From positions 62,001-126,000 of the forward strand of contig MERU01000009.1 of assembly GCA_001770725.1 (NCBI GenBank): 64,000 nt of DNA, written 5' to 3'. The notes under the pieces are model-generated. The model had not been told where the DNA came from and ran no database searches. It worked only from the letters and a program-made list of their open reading frames with translations. The stretch comes from Burkholderiales bacterium RIFCSPHIGHO2_01_FULL_63_240. GTDB taxonomy: Bacteria > Pseudomonadota > Gammaproteobacteria > Burkholderiales > Burkholderiaceae_C. Shown in pieces: positions 25,599 to 34,414 of this stretch. The stretch's first letter is position 1. Every line of letters begins with the position of its first letter. The position numbers and the translations under genes were made by a program.

Positions 25599-26231
25599 AT
25601 GAAGCTGGGGACTTTGGGTTTGGTCTTTTTCGCCGTCCTGTTCGCGACTGACGGAGCTCGGGCTCAGACCGTCTACCTGAACCAGGACAACATTTCGGTG
25701 AGTGTCGGTGCGGGCACGTCACCGGGCACGTTCAACAACACCTTCGCCGGTGGCGCAACCATCGCCAAGGTCATCGATTCGGCAACGGCCGATGCCGCCG
25801 AGTTCCACAACCAGCAAACCCACATCTGGTACACGGCCAACAGCATCGGTGGCGGGCTGGAGTTGCTGTTCGATTTTGGCCAGGCCTACGACATCCAGAC
25901 GCTGCATTTCTGGAACTACGACGGCGAAGCCTTTGATGTTGACGACGTCAGCTTCAAGTTCTTCGATGTGGGCAATCAGCAGGTGGGGGCCCTGGGCATC
26001 CAGCCTGCACTGGGCAGCTCTCCCGCCATCTACGCGCAGGACATCGAACTGGCCGCGCCGCTGAACGTGCGCTACGTCAGCGCTTTCCTGACGGGCACGA
26101 ATGCGCAAGTGGACTTCCAGAACATCGGCTTCACGGCTGTGCTGTCGGTGCCAGAGCCCGATGCATCTGCGTTGTGGGTGCTGGGGGCGGTGTTGGCATG
26201 GGGGGCTTCGCGGCGTCGCAGGCAAGGTTGA
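25599..26231 (+). CDS. PEP-CTERM sorted secreted protein
   Basis: 210 residues from ATG 25599, with GAGGGGG as ribosome site. A signal peptide (about 1-22, ending ARAQ) leads to a beta-sandwich-like body with discoidin-style features (HIWYTANSIGGGLELLFDFG, IQTLHFWNYDGEAF), suggesting carbohydrate binding. It ends in VPEPDAS, a hydrophobic helix and RRRRQ, a complete PEP-CTERM signal for exosortase processing. Exported and probably cell-surface or EPS-associated. Confidence 0.88.
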   Translation: MKLGTLGLVFFAVLFATDGARAQTVYLNQDNISVSVGAGTSPGTFNNTFAGGATIAKVIDSATADAAEFHNQQTHIWYTANSIGGGLELLFDFGQAYDIQTLHFWNYDGEAFDVDDVSFKFFDVGNQQVGALGIQPALGSSPAIYAQDIELAAPLNVRYVSAFLTGTNAQVDFQNIGFTAVLSVPEPDASALWVLGAVLAWGASRRRRQG

Positions 26232-26328
26232 ATGCCTCGATGCTAGGCGTGTCAGCCAGCCAGAAATGCTGGGCCGATCTCAGAAGTGGCATGGCTTTGC
26301 GGAGGCAATGAACAGCAGGAGGGGCAGC

Positions 26329-26658
26329 ATGTCTGCATGGTGGGTCGAAGCGTCGCGCGAGAATTTCGAGCTTGTGCGGCGCCTTGTCGAACACGAAGAT
26401 GGGCTGATCAATGTCCGCACGAACTGGGCGCTGGCGTTTCACGCGTTGTTGTTCAATGCCTTTGTCGGTGGCGTGGCGCTGTATGAGAAAGTGCGATTTG
26501 GCCAAAGCTGCTTTGACCCGATCGCATGCGGTTTGATCCTGGCCTGCCTGCTGGGTGTGGGCTCTGCGGTCGCAGCGTTTGCCGGGGTCTGGGTCATCAT
26601 GTTGGTGCTGGTGATCCGGGCACCGGCCATGAGCCCGCTTTCACCATCAGGCCAGTGA
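26329..26658 (+). CDS. Small two-helix membrane protein
   Basis: 109 residues from ATG 26329 with AGGAGGGG upstream. The N-terminal 35 residues are charged (ENFELVRRLVEHEDGLINVR), followed by two membrane helices (NWALAFHALLFNAFVGGVAL and a long C-terminal one). The pattern 'HEDxLINxRxxW' before the first helix recurs in small bacterial membrane proteins I have seen without assigned function. Orphan; no operon partner. Confidence 0.68.
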   Translation: MSAWWVEASRENFELVRRLVEHEDGLINVRTNWALAFHALLFNAFVGGVALYEKVRFGQSCFDPIACGLILACLLGVGSAVAAFAGVWVIMLVLVIRAPAMSPLSPSGQ

Positions 26659-26719
26659 GCCCCTTGAGGGCATCGTTCGGGAGGCCTTGTTACTGGGCCT
26701 CCCCATGGATTTTCTGGGC

Positions 26720-27322
26720 ATGAACCGCGAGTCGTACAACCTGATCGCAGCGCAATGGGCTGCCGCCCGAGCCGCCTTCTGTGGTCGCGAACGCGATTAC
26801 CTTGAAGCCGTGCTCGCCACCGCACCTGCCGGCTCGACCATCCTGGACCTGGGTTGCGGAACGGGGCGACCCATGGCCGAACACATCGTGGCCCAGGGCA
26901 GGCGCGTGCTGGGCGTCGACCAGTCTGAAGCGCTGCTGGGCATCGCGCGCGGCAACTTGCCGACCGAGCGCTGGGTGCTGTCCACGATGCAAGCCTTTGA
27001 GCCCGATCGGTCCTTCCAGGGTGCGCTGCTGTGGGACTCGCTTTTCCACCTGCCGCGCGACGAGCACGAACCCATCTTGCGCAAGGTGGTGGACGCTTTG
27101 CCCCCAGGAGCTCGGCTCATGCTCACGGTGGGCGGCTCAGCTCACCCTGCCTTCACCGACACCATGTTCGGCCAGACCTTTTCCTACGACTCGAACACGC
27201 CCGATGAGTCCAGGCAGATCCTGGCGCGCCTGGGCTGCCACATCGTCATCGGTGAGTTCATGAACCTGCCGGACGGCGGGCGGGACAAAGGACGCTACGC
27301 CATCGTGGCCGAGAAGACCTGA
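26720..27322 (+). CDS. Class I SAM-dependent methyltransferase
   Basis: 200 residues from ATG 26720 (MNRESYNLIAAQWAAARAAF); ATG 26705 would add five. Motif I ILDLGCGTGRPMAEHI binds SAM, followed by VLGVDQSEALLGIAR (acidic residue at the end of strand 2) and PPGARLMLTVGG (motif III region). There is no substrate-defining domain, so the target, small molecule or protein, is unknown. Confidence 0.85.
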   Translation: MNRESYNLIAAQWAAARAAFCGRERDYLEAVLATAPAGSTILDLGCGTGRPMAEHIVAQGRRVLGVDQSEALLGIARGNLPTERWVLSTMQAFEPDRSFQGALLWDSLFHLPRDEHEPILRKVVDALPPGARLMLTVGGSAHPAFTDTMFGQTFSYDSNTPDESRQILARLGCHIVIGEFMNLPDGGRDKGRYAIVAEKT

Positions 27323-27367
27323 CCGCTAAGATCTCTGGCGTCGTCACGAAAACCAGAGGGAGAAACG

Positions 27368-27619
27368 ATGGCCGAGTACGAAGAGGCGCTGAACCTCCTG
27401 CGCCAGATCGAACGCAACCAGCAACGCGGCCTGGAGTTGCAGGCCGAGCAAGTCGCCATGGTCCGTGACCAGATGGCCCGCACCGAGGCCCGTGTGCAGG
27501 AAAGCATCGCGCTGCAAAAGGTGGCGGTGGCCAAGCAGTCCAAGGCGCTCAACGTGCTGATGCCCATCATCGTGGTGGCGCTGGCCTATGTGGGCTACCT
27601 GATGTTTCGGCACGGTTGA
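27368..27619 (+). CDS. Small coiled-coil, single-span membrane protein
   Basis: 83 residues. Residues 4-55 form an amphipathic coiled coil (EEALNLLRQIERNQQRGLEL, then repeated Gln/Glu/Arg heptads) and 61-79 a single C-terminal membrane helix (LNVLMPIIVVALAYVGYLMF), a tail-anchored layout. AGGGAG ribosome site. Twelve bases separate it from the next gene, so they are probably cotranscribed. No known family. Confidence 0.7.
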   Translation: MAEYEEALNLLRQIERNQQRGLELQAEQVAMVRDQMARTEARVQESIALQKVAVAKQSKALNVLMPIIVVALAYVGYLMFRHG

Positions 27620-27631
27620 AGGTGCAGGCGA

Positions 27632-28057
27632 ATGATCATCTACATGCTCTACATCGGGCTGGTGCTGGGCTTCGCGATGGATAAATCCGCTGGGATGGGT
27701 GGCGCCATCATCCTGGCGGGATGCTTCCTTGCCCTCGTCACTTCGGTCACCACCTTCGTGGCCAGCAAATGGCTGGGTAGCACGGCCTCACTGGGTGAGT
27801 CCATCAAGGGCAACATCGCGGCCCTGGTCGCTGTCTGGTTTTCGTTGCGATTCGGACTGCAGGCGGTCCCCAAAATGCCCTGGGTCATTTTTCTGGTGCC
27901 TGTCCTGGCCATTGGGGTCGCCACACTGGTCCTGGAGCACATGCTCTCGTTGAGCTGGCCGAGAGCGCTTGGTGTGGTGACCGCGAGCGGCGTCCTGGCT
28001 TGCGGTGCGGTCAAAGTGCTCCTGCCGGCAGGGGTGATCCTGCTCAAGGGGGCCTGA
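27632..28057 (+). CDS. Hypothetical four-span membrane protein
   Basis: 141 residues, nearly all hydrophobic, with about four membrane helices (MIIYMLYIGLVLGFAM, GGAIILAGCFLALVTSVTTF, NIAALVAVWFSLRFGLQ, WVIFLVPVLAIGVATLVL). Start ATG 27632, 12 bases after the coiled-coil protein. No catalytic residues or family recognised. Confidence 0.65.
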   Translation: MIIYMLYIGLVLGFAMDKSAGMGGAIILAGCFLALVTSVTTFVASKWLGSTASLGESIKGNIAALVAVWFSLRFGLQAVPKMPWVIFLVPVLAIGVATLVLEHMLSLSWPRALGVVTASGVLACGAVKVLLPAGVILLKGA

Positions 28058-28200
28058 GGTCACTGCAAGCCGGGCTGCTTCGTTCTAGGGGGGGCGGGGC
28101 TGGGCGACGGGGCTTTTCCGCGTCAGAATGCGATGCAGGTGCTGGCCCAAAGCAGGTCGAGCGCGAGACAGAACAAGACCCGTGTTCAGGAGGTGGCCCC

Positions 28201-28740
28201 ATGGTCGAATCGTTCCCCCCCGCCGTCCCGGCTGCTGCGAGCGCCGAGCCATCGAGCGCCAGGCGAGTGCCCCTGTGGGCGGCTGTTTTGCTCACGCTGG
28301 GCGCCGCAGCCCTCGCGGCTTTGGGCACCCGGGCCTGGCTCCTGCGCGATTTCCCCCCGTCCCAGGCGGCCATCCAAGGCATGCTGGCCGATGAGCAGGT
28401 CCCGATCGAGTTGGCGCCCACCGCGGCGGGAACGCCTTCGAAGCAGGCGCTCGAGCACCCCCCCTCGATGCTCTACGGCATGCTGCCCTTGCACAGCGGG
28501 CATGGCCTGCGTGATGCGCAATGCCGCCAACTGGCCTCCGACGCCATGAAGGAGGCCGGCATCACCGAGATCGACGCGGGTGGTGAATCGACCCTGTTTG
28601 CGCGCCAGGGCGACTACGCCTTGTTCGTCGGTTGTCACCTTGATCAAAAACTGATCCTTGTGGGGGCGGCCGGGCCGGTGCCTGAGCAGGCCGAGTCGCT
28701 CCAGGAGCAGTTGCTGCGCTCGCTGCAAACGCGGTTCTGA
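28201..28740 (+). CDS. Hypothetical membrane-anchored protein
   Basis: 179 residues from ATG 28201, preceded by CAGGAGGTGG, a strong ribosome site. Proline/alanine-rich residues 1-25 are cytoplasmic, one membrane helix follows (VPLWAAVLLTLGAAALAALG), then an extracytoplasmic domain with two cysteines (RDAQCRQL, FVGCHLDQK) that may pair. Unrecognised; no neighbour suggests a role. Confidence 0.68.
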   Translation: MVESFPPAVPAAASAEPSSARRVPLWAAVLLTLGAAALAALGTRAWLLRDFPPSQAAIQGMLADEQVPIELAPTAAGTPSKQALEHPPSMLYGMLPLHSGHGLRDAQCRQLASDAMKEAGITEIDAGGESTLFARQGDYALFVGCHLDQKLILVGAAGPVPEQAESLQEQLLRSLQTRF

Positions 28741-28777
28741 GCGCTTCTGAGCGTTCCAGGGCGGCACAATCGCGCCC

Positions 28778-29263
28778 ATGTGGACCCAGATCACCCTGGC
28801 CGACCTCGGCCACCCCGAACACGCAGACGCCATCGTCAACCTGCTTGACGCCTATGCCCGTGACGAGATGGGGGGCGGTCGTCCCTTGAGCGATCACGTG
28901 CGGCGCAACCTGGTGCCCGAATTGCGCAAACGCCACGGTGTGCATGTGGTGCTGGCCTTCGCCGGAGAAGAGGCGGCCGGCATGGCCATCTGCATGCAAG
29001 GTTTCTCCACTTTTGCCTGTGAGCCCTTGCTCAACGTTCACGACATGGTGGTGCTGCCAGCGCACCGTGGCCAGGGGCTGGCCGGGCAGTTGCTCGCCGA
29101 GGTCGAATGCATCGCGCGCGAGCGCGGTTGCTGCAAGGTCACGCTGGAGGTGCTGGAAGGCAATGTGTCGGCCCAGGCGGCTTACCGGCGAGCCGGGTTC
29201 GAGGGCTACCAGCTCGACCCGCGCATGGGCCGTGCCTGGTTCTGGCAGAAGTTGCTGGGTTGA
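28778..29263 (+). CDS. GNAT-family N-acetyltransferase
   Basis: 161 residues. The acetyl-CoA loop is VLPAHRGQGLAGQLLAEVE (Q/RxxGxG/A), with strand and helix pattern NVHDMVVLPAHR upstream and CKVTLEVLEGNVSAQAAYRRAGF downstream (the AxxxYxxxGF end typical of GNAT). Target unknown. A CACAAT hexamer at 28765-28770, 7 bases before the ATG and without a ribosome site, suggests a leaderless transcript. Confidence 0.85.
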   Translation: MWTQITLADLGHPEHADAIVNLLDAYARDEMGGGRPLSDHVRRNLVPELRKRHGVHVVLAFAGEEAAGMAICMQGFSTFACEPLLNVHDMVVLPAHRGQGLAGQLLAEVECIARERGCCKVTLEVLEGNVSAQAAYRRAGFEGYQLDPRMGRAWFWQKLLG

Positions 29264-29356
29264 GGTTTCCGGTCGCCAACCCGTGTTTCACCGGGTGATG
29301 CCCGACAGCGGAGGCCGGCATCATTTGGCGACACCCCCGTTAGCAGGAGTTTCGCC

Positions 29357-29950
29357 ATGGACGCCCCCCGCGCCACCTTCACCCGCATGGAAGACAGCAC
29401 CCAGGCCGACTGGGCCCTGATCCTGCCCGAAGCCATGAAGATGGCCCGCTCGCTGCCAGATCGGGTGATGGACCACCTGAAGTTGCTCGAAGGTGACTTC
29501 GGCGGATTCCCGATCGATCGACTCAGCCATTGCCTGCAGACCGCCACCCTGGCCGAGGCCGATGGCCGAGACGAGGAGTACATCGTCTGTGCGCTGCTGC
29601 ACGACATCGGCGACACGCTGGGCAGCTACAACCACCCCGACATCGCCGCTGCCATCCTCAAGCCCTTTGTCAGCGAGGCCAACCTGTGGATGGTTCAGCA
29701 CCACGGCATTTTCCAGGGGCACAACTTCTTTCACCACATCGGGCTGGACCGCCACATGCGTGACCAGTTCGCTGGGCACCCCCATGCTGAACGCACCGCG
29801 GAATTCGTTGCCCGTTACGACAACCCCGCCTTCGATCCGGCTGCGCCGACGCGCCCTTTGAGCCACTTCGAGCCCATGCTGCGGCGGGTGATGGCCAGCC
29901 CGAAGCAGTCGGTTTACAAAGCCGCCATGGAAGCAAGCCAAGGCGCCTGA
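29357..29950 (+). CDS. HD-domain protein, PhnZ/MIOX-like metal centre
   Basis: 197 residues from ATG 29357 with AGGAG upstream. Metal ligands of the HD superfamily are visible: His58 (LSHCLQTA), His82-Asp83 (LLHDIGDTLG), His115/116 (MVQHHGIF), His126/127 and a late Asp (ARYDNPAF). The spacing resembles di-iron HD oxygenases (PhnZ, myo-inositol oxygenase) more than phosphodiesterases, but this is a visual judgement. No phosphonate genes are near. Cytoplasmic, substrate unknown. Confidence 0.75.
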   Translation: MDAPRATFTRMEDSTQADWALILPEAMKMARSLPDRVMDHLKLLEGDFGGFPIDRLSHCLQTATLAEADGRDEEYIVCALLHDIGDTLGSYNHPDIAAAILKPFVSEANLWMVQHHGIFQGHNFFHHIGLDRHMRDQFAGHPHAERTAEFVARYDNPAFDPAAPTRPLSHFEPMLRRVMASPKQSVYKAAMEASQGA

Positions 29951-30125
29951 AGGCCTGCCTCGGGATTGCCCTGAGCCGCAATTGGGCCGGCATGGGCAGA
30001 TTTGCGACAGTTGAGCGCCGCCTCAAAAGCTCCGGGCGATCAGGGGATTGGATTCGTTGTGCAACAGTGCTTTACTTTGCGCTTCAAGAAATATTTCACG
30101 CCCACACAGGGGTGAAGGGATGCCC

Positions 30126-31208
30126 ATGAAGACCCTGTCGTTGTTGCCGCTTGGATGGATCGTTTCCGCGGCCGCCCTCCTGCCCGGGCAGGCCATGGCG
30201 CTGGCCTACCAGAATGGCGCCGATGTGTCCGCCGTGTCCTCGACCGACGATCCGGCCTATGGGTTCCTGGATGGCGTTGGTTACGTGCTGACGTCCAACC
30301 CGTCTCAGGGCAATTACGTGGCCTGCTCCGGCACGGCGCTGTCGTCCCGGTTGGTGCTCACCTCGGCGCATTGTTTCGATTTTGACTACAACAACACGAC
30401 CGACAACAGCCGAACCATGTTCTACAACTGGGGCGGTTCCGGCAACAGCCGCGGCCTGACCCAGAACTTTGGCAGCGTGGTGGTGTCACCGCAGCACCAG
30501 ATCACCCAGGTGGGCGGCTACAAGGCTTACAGCGACCTGGCCCTGATCGTGCTGGATTCGCCCCTGTCCGCGGGCACGCCCACCTACGCCGTCTACGATG
30601 GGCCTTTGTCTGAGGCCTCGCTGAACAAGCTCAAAGAAGGCGCCATGTTGGTGGGGTATGGCCAGCACCATGAAGAGGGGCAGTGGGTTGCCGGAGGCAG
30701 TGCGTACAACCGCTGGGTGGGCTACGCCAAGGTCAGCGGCTTCGACCCGCAGCGTGGCGGCACGCTGTCGGCAACCTTGGTCAATGGCACCTCCATCCTG
30801 GCCCCTGGTGACTCGGGTGGTCCGCTGATGTCCTGGACGCAAGCTGGCGGTTCGCCCCTGGGCGTGGTGTTTGGCACCGGCGCCTATGCCCGCGACAACC
30901 AGGGCAACGGTCGGTACACCGACATGGGTGACGAGGCCTTCTGGAGCTTTGCTGGCAGCGCCGCCGACTTCATCCGCCAGGTCGCGGCAGACAACGGCGA
31001 GACGGTGCGTTTCTTCTCCGATGTTGCCGGGGCCTTGGCCGCTTGCCCGACTGGCAGCACCTGCGCTGGTTTTCCGGCTGTCTCGGGCACCAGCGGAACT
31101 GGCAATGTGCCAGGCATCCCTGAGCCGGGGCAACTGTCCTTGATGGGCGTGGGGCTCCTCACGTTGCTGGGGATGGCACGTTACCGGCGCAAGGCCGAGC
31201 AGGCCTGA
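30126..31208 (+). CDS. Trypsin-like serine protease with PEP-CTERM signal
   Basis: 360 residues from ATG 30126 (GAAGGG six bases upstream; ATG 30120 is also possible). Signal peptide 1-26. The chymotrypsin-fold triad is His82 (LTSAHCF), Asp137 (YSDLALI) and Ser230 (PGDSGGP). A Ser/Thr/Gly linker (TSGTSGTGNVPG) ends in IPEPGQ, a hydrophobic helix and RYRRK, a PEP-CTERM sorting signal. The active protease should be exported, processed by exosortase and held at the cell surface or in EPS. Such proteases may mature other surface proteins (inference). Confidence 0.92.
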   Translation: MKTLSLLPLGWIVSAAALLPGQAMALAYQNGADVSAVSSTDDPAYGFLDGVGYVLTSNPSQGNYVACSGTALSSRLVLTSAHCFDFDYNNTTDNSRTMFYNWGGSGNSRGLTQNFGSVVVSPQHQITQVGGYKAYSDLALIVLDSPLSAGTPTYAVYDGPLSEASLNKLKEGAMLVGYGQHHEEGQWVAGGSAYNRWVGYAKVSGFDPQRGGTLSATLVNGTSILAPGDSGGPLMSWTQAGGSPLGVVFGTGAYARDNQGNGRYTDMGDEAFWSFAGSAADFIRQVAADNGETVRFFSDVAGALAACPTGSTCAGFPAVSGTSGTGNVPGIPEPGQLSLMGVGLLTLLGMARYRRKAEQA

Positions 31209-31232
31209 GCAGGCATCCGTGTTTCGCCAAGG

Positions 31233-31260
31233 AAAAGGCCCGCATGCGCGGGCCTTTTTT
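31233..31260. terminator. Bidirectional rho-independent terminator
   Basis: AGGCCCGC-ATGC-GCGGGCCT with AAAA on the left and TTTTTT on the right, between the stops of the PEP-CTERM protease and fmdB. It can end transcripts from both sides; the fmdB stop codon touches its right edge. Confidence 0.9.
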
Positions 31261-31625
31261 CAGTGGCTGATCATCCACGGTCGTTTGCTAGGGAAGGCCT
31301 TGGCGCCGTTGGCCGCCGTCACGGTGGCGCTGCGGATGCCTTTGCTGCCGCTTGAGCAGCAGCCGCAGCCAGAGGGGTGTTTCAGCCGGGCGTAGCCGCC
31401 TTCCTGATGGCCCTTGGACGTCATGGGGTTGTGGCGGGCCGCTTCGTTGCGGTCCATGGCCGTGCGCGTGTCGCCGCTCAGGCAGGCCAGGCGCGGCGCG
31501 CTGACGAACACCCGTGGCGAGGCCGTGCCGCAGTCGGGGCAGCCGGCCGGCTCATTGCGCTCGGCCAGGCTGCGAAAGGCGTCGAAGCCCCCGCAGCTCG
31601 GACAGTCGTAGTCGTAGGTGGGCAT
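31260..31625 (-). CDS. fmdB: FmdB-type zinc-ribbon protein
   Basis: 121 residues beginning MPTYDYDCPSCGGFDAF, the hallmark opening of the FmdB/CxxC-CxxC regulatory family. Zinc ligands are Cys8/Cys11 and Cys29/Cys32. The C-terminal half is longer than the minimal domain and holds a second Cys cluster (SGCGCCSSG). FmdB was named as a putative regulator of formamidase in Methylophilus. Its place directly after fmdA, 31 bases downstream, matches that arrangement. Confidence 0.9.
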   Translation of the reverse strand: MPTYDYDCPSCGGFDAFRSLAERNEPAGCPDCGTASPRVFVSAPRLACLSGDTRTAMDRNEAARHNPMTSKGHQEGGYARLKHPSGCGCCSSGSKGIRSATVTAANGAKAFPSKRPWMISH

Positions 31626-31656
31626 GCGGGGGGCTCCTTGCTTCAGTGCGCCAGGG

Positions 31657-32892
31657 TCACTTGACGATGTCGTACGAGATCGGCATGTCGATGCTGCCGT
31701 CGAGCATCTTCACGGGGCCGGCGGCCGTCGGGTTGATGTCGAACTCGAAGATCTCGGTGGGCAGCCACAGCGTCGCACAGGCGTTGGGGATGTCGACCAC
31801 GCCGCTGATGTGGCCCTGCACCGGCGCCGTGCCCAGGATGGAGTAGGCCTGCGCCTTGGTGTAGCCGAACTTGGTCAGGTACTCGATGGCGTTCAGGCAG
31901 GCCTGGCGGTAGGCCACGTGCACGTCCAGGTAGTGCTGCTTGCCGTGCTCGTCAACCGAGATGCCTTCGAAGATCAGGTAGTCCTTGTAGTTGGGCGTGA
32001 CGGGGCTGGGCTTGAAGATCGGGTTCTTGATGCCGTACTTGGCCATGCCGCCCTTGATCAGGCTCACGCGCATGTGCACCCAGCCCGCCATCTCGATGGC
32101 GCCGCAGAAGGTGATCTCGCCGTCGCCCTGGCTGAAGTGCAGGTCGCCCACGGAGAGGCCGGCGCCGTCCACGTAGACGGGGAAGAAGACCTTGGAGCCG
32201 CGCGACAGGTCCTTGATGTCGCAGTTGCCGCCGTGCTCGCGCGGGGGCACGGTGCGTGCGCCTTCCGCGGCGATCTTGTCCTTGACTTCGCCCGTGGCCT
32301 TGCCGGCGTGCGTGGTCTTGGCAAACGGCGGGTTGGCCAGCGGCGGCACGCGGTCGGGCTGGGTGGCGATGAAGTCCACCTCACGCTCGTTCCACATGTC
32401 GAGCATCTTCTTGTCGGGCAGGCAGCCGATCAGACCCGGGTGGATCAGGCCGGCGAACTCGACGCCGGGGATGTGGCGGCTCTTGGTGAACATGCCGTTG
32501 AAGTCCCAGATGGACTTCTGCGCATGCGGGAAGTGCTCGGTCAGGAAGCCGCCGCCGTTGTTCTTGCTGAAGAAACCGTTGAAGCCCCACAGGCTGTCCT
32601 GCTTGGCGCCGATGTCGAGCAGGTCAACGACCAGCAGGTCACCGGGCTCGGCGCCTTTGACGCCCACCGGGCCGGACAGGAAGTGAACCGTGGTCAGGTC
32701 GACGTCGCGCACGTCGTCGGCGCTGTCGTTGTTCTGGATGTAGCCGCCCGTCCAGTCGAAGGTTTCGAGGATGAAGTCGTCACCCGGGTTGACCCAGCAG
32801 GCCATCGGGATGTCCGGGTGCCAGCGGTTGTGCACCATCGGGTTGTTGTAGGGGGAGTCTTTGAGATCGACCTTGATCAGCGTTTCGGGCAT
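31657..32892 (-). CDS. fmdA: Formamidase
   Basis: 411 residues of the acetamidase/formamidase family, which hydrolyses formamide to formate and ammonia in the cytoplasm. Typical landmarks are HNRWHPDIP near the N-terminus, FLSGPVGVKGAEPGDLLVV, the GGNCDIKDLSRGSKVFFPV block and HFSQGDGEITFCGAIE. Length and full-length pattern match FmdA. It is the sixth gene of an operon encoding a Urt/Fmd-type ABC importer, 15 bases after urtE, so substrate import and hydrolysis are coupled. Confidence 0.94.
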   Translation of the reverse strand: MPETLIKVDLKDSPYNNPMVHNRWHPDIPMACWVNPGDDFILETFDWTGGYIQNNDSADDVRDVDLTTVHFLSGPVGVKGAEPGDLLVVDLLDIGAKQDSLWGFNGFFSKNNGGGFLTEHFPHAQKSIWDFNGMFTKSRHIPGVEFAGLIHPGLIGCLPDKKMLDMWNEREVDFIATQPDRVPPLANPPFAKTTHAGKATGEVKDKIAAEGARTVPPREHGGNCDIKDLSRGSKVFFPVYVDGAGLSVGDLHFSQGDGEITFCGAIEMAGWVHMRVSLIKGGMAKYGIKNPIFKPSPVTPNYKDYLIFEGISVDEHGKQHYLDVHVAYRQACLNAIEYLTKFGYTKAQAYSILGTAPVQGHISGVVDIPNACATLWLPTEIFEFDINPTAAGPVKMLDGSIDMPISYDIVK

Positions 32893-32907
32893 GGCTTGCT
32901 CCTTGGT

Positions 32908-33597
32908 TCAAACAGAGAGGTAGGCTTTGATGCGGTCGGCATCGGTGTCGGCGCGGGTGGTCTCGTGCACCAGCCGGCCGCCTTCGATCACGAAGAGGCG
33001 GTCGGCCACGTCCATCGCAAAGCTCAGCACCTGCTCACTGACCACGATGGTGATTTCGCGCAGCTTGCGGATCTCGTTGAGCGCCTTGGCGATGTCCTTG
33101 ATGATCGAAGGCTGGATGCCTTCGGTGGGCTCGTCGAGCAGCAGCACCTTGGGGTTGGTGACCAGGGCGCGCGCGATGGCGAGCTGCTGTTGCTGGCCGC
33201 CCGAGAGGTTGCCGCCCTTGCGGTGCTTCATCTCGAAGAGCACCGGAAAGAGGCTGTAGATCTCTTCGGGGATGCGCTTGTGCTTGGCGTTCTCCAGGCC
33301 GGTCTGGATGTTCTCTTCCACCGTGAGGGTGGGGAAGATCATGCGGCCCTGCGGCACGTAGGCGATGCCTTTCTTCACGCGCTGGAAGCTCTCGTCTTTG
33401 GTGACGTTGCTGCCGGCCACCGTGATCTCGCCGGACTTGGTGGGCAGCACGCCCATCAGGCTCTTGAACAGCGTGGTCTTGCCCATGCCGTTGCGGCCCA
33501 TGATGGCGATGGTCTCGTTCTTGTTGCCTTCGAACGAGATGCCGTGCAGCGCCTCGCTCTGGCCGTAGGCGACGTGGAGGTCTTTGACTTGCAACAT
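32908..33597 (-). CDS. urtE: Urea/short-amide ABC transporter ATPase UrtE
   Basis: 229 residues, LivF-like. Walker A GRNGMGKTT, signature LSGGQQQQLAIARAL, Walker B VLLLDEPTEGIQPS. In urea-type branched-chain-like importers this ATPase pairs with UrtD. Starts 12 bases from the urtD stop. The name follows operon order and closeness to the urea transporter; an amide substrate is equally likely given fmdA. Confidence 0.88.
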   Translation of the reverse strand: MLQVKDLHVAYGQSEALHGISFEGNKNETIAIMGRNGMGKTTLFKSLMGVLPTKSGEITVAGSNVTKDESFQRVKKGIAYVPQGRMIFPTLTVEENIQTGLENAKHKRIPEEIYSLFPVLFEMKHRKGGNLSGGQQQQLAIARALVTNPKVLLLDEPTEGIQPSIIKDIAKALNEIRKLREITIVVSEQVLSFAMDVADRLFVIEGGRLVHETTRADTDADRIKAYLSV

Positions 33598-33609
33598 GGT
33601 GGTCTCCTG

Positions 33610-34353
<744 letters not shown>

Positions 34354-34414
34354 GGTGGACTCCGGTTGTCGATGCAATTGGGTCGGTGGAGGGCGCAGTG
34401 GGCTGGGTCGGGGC

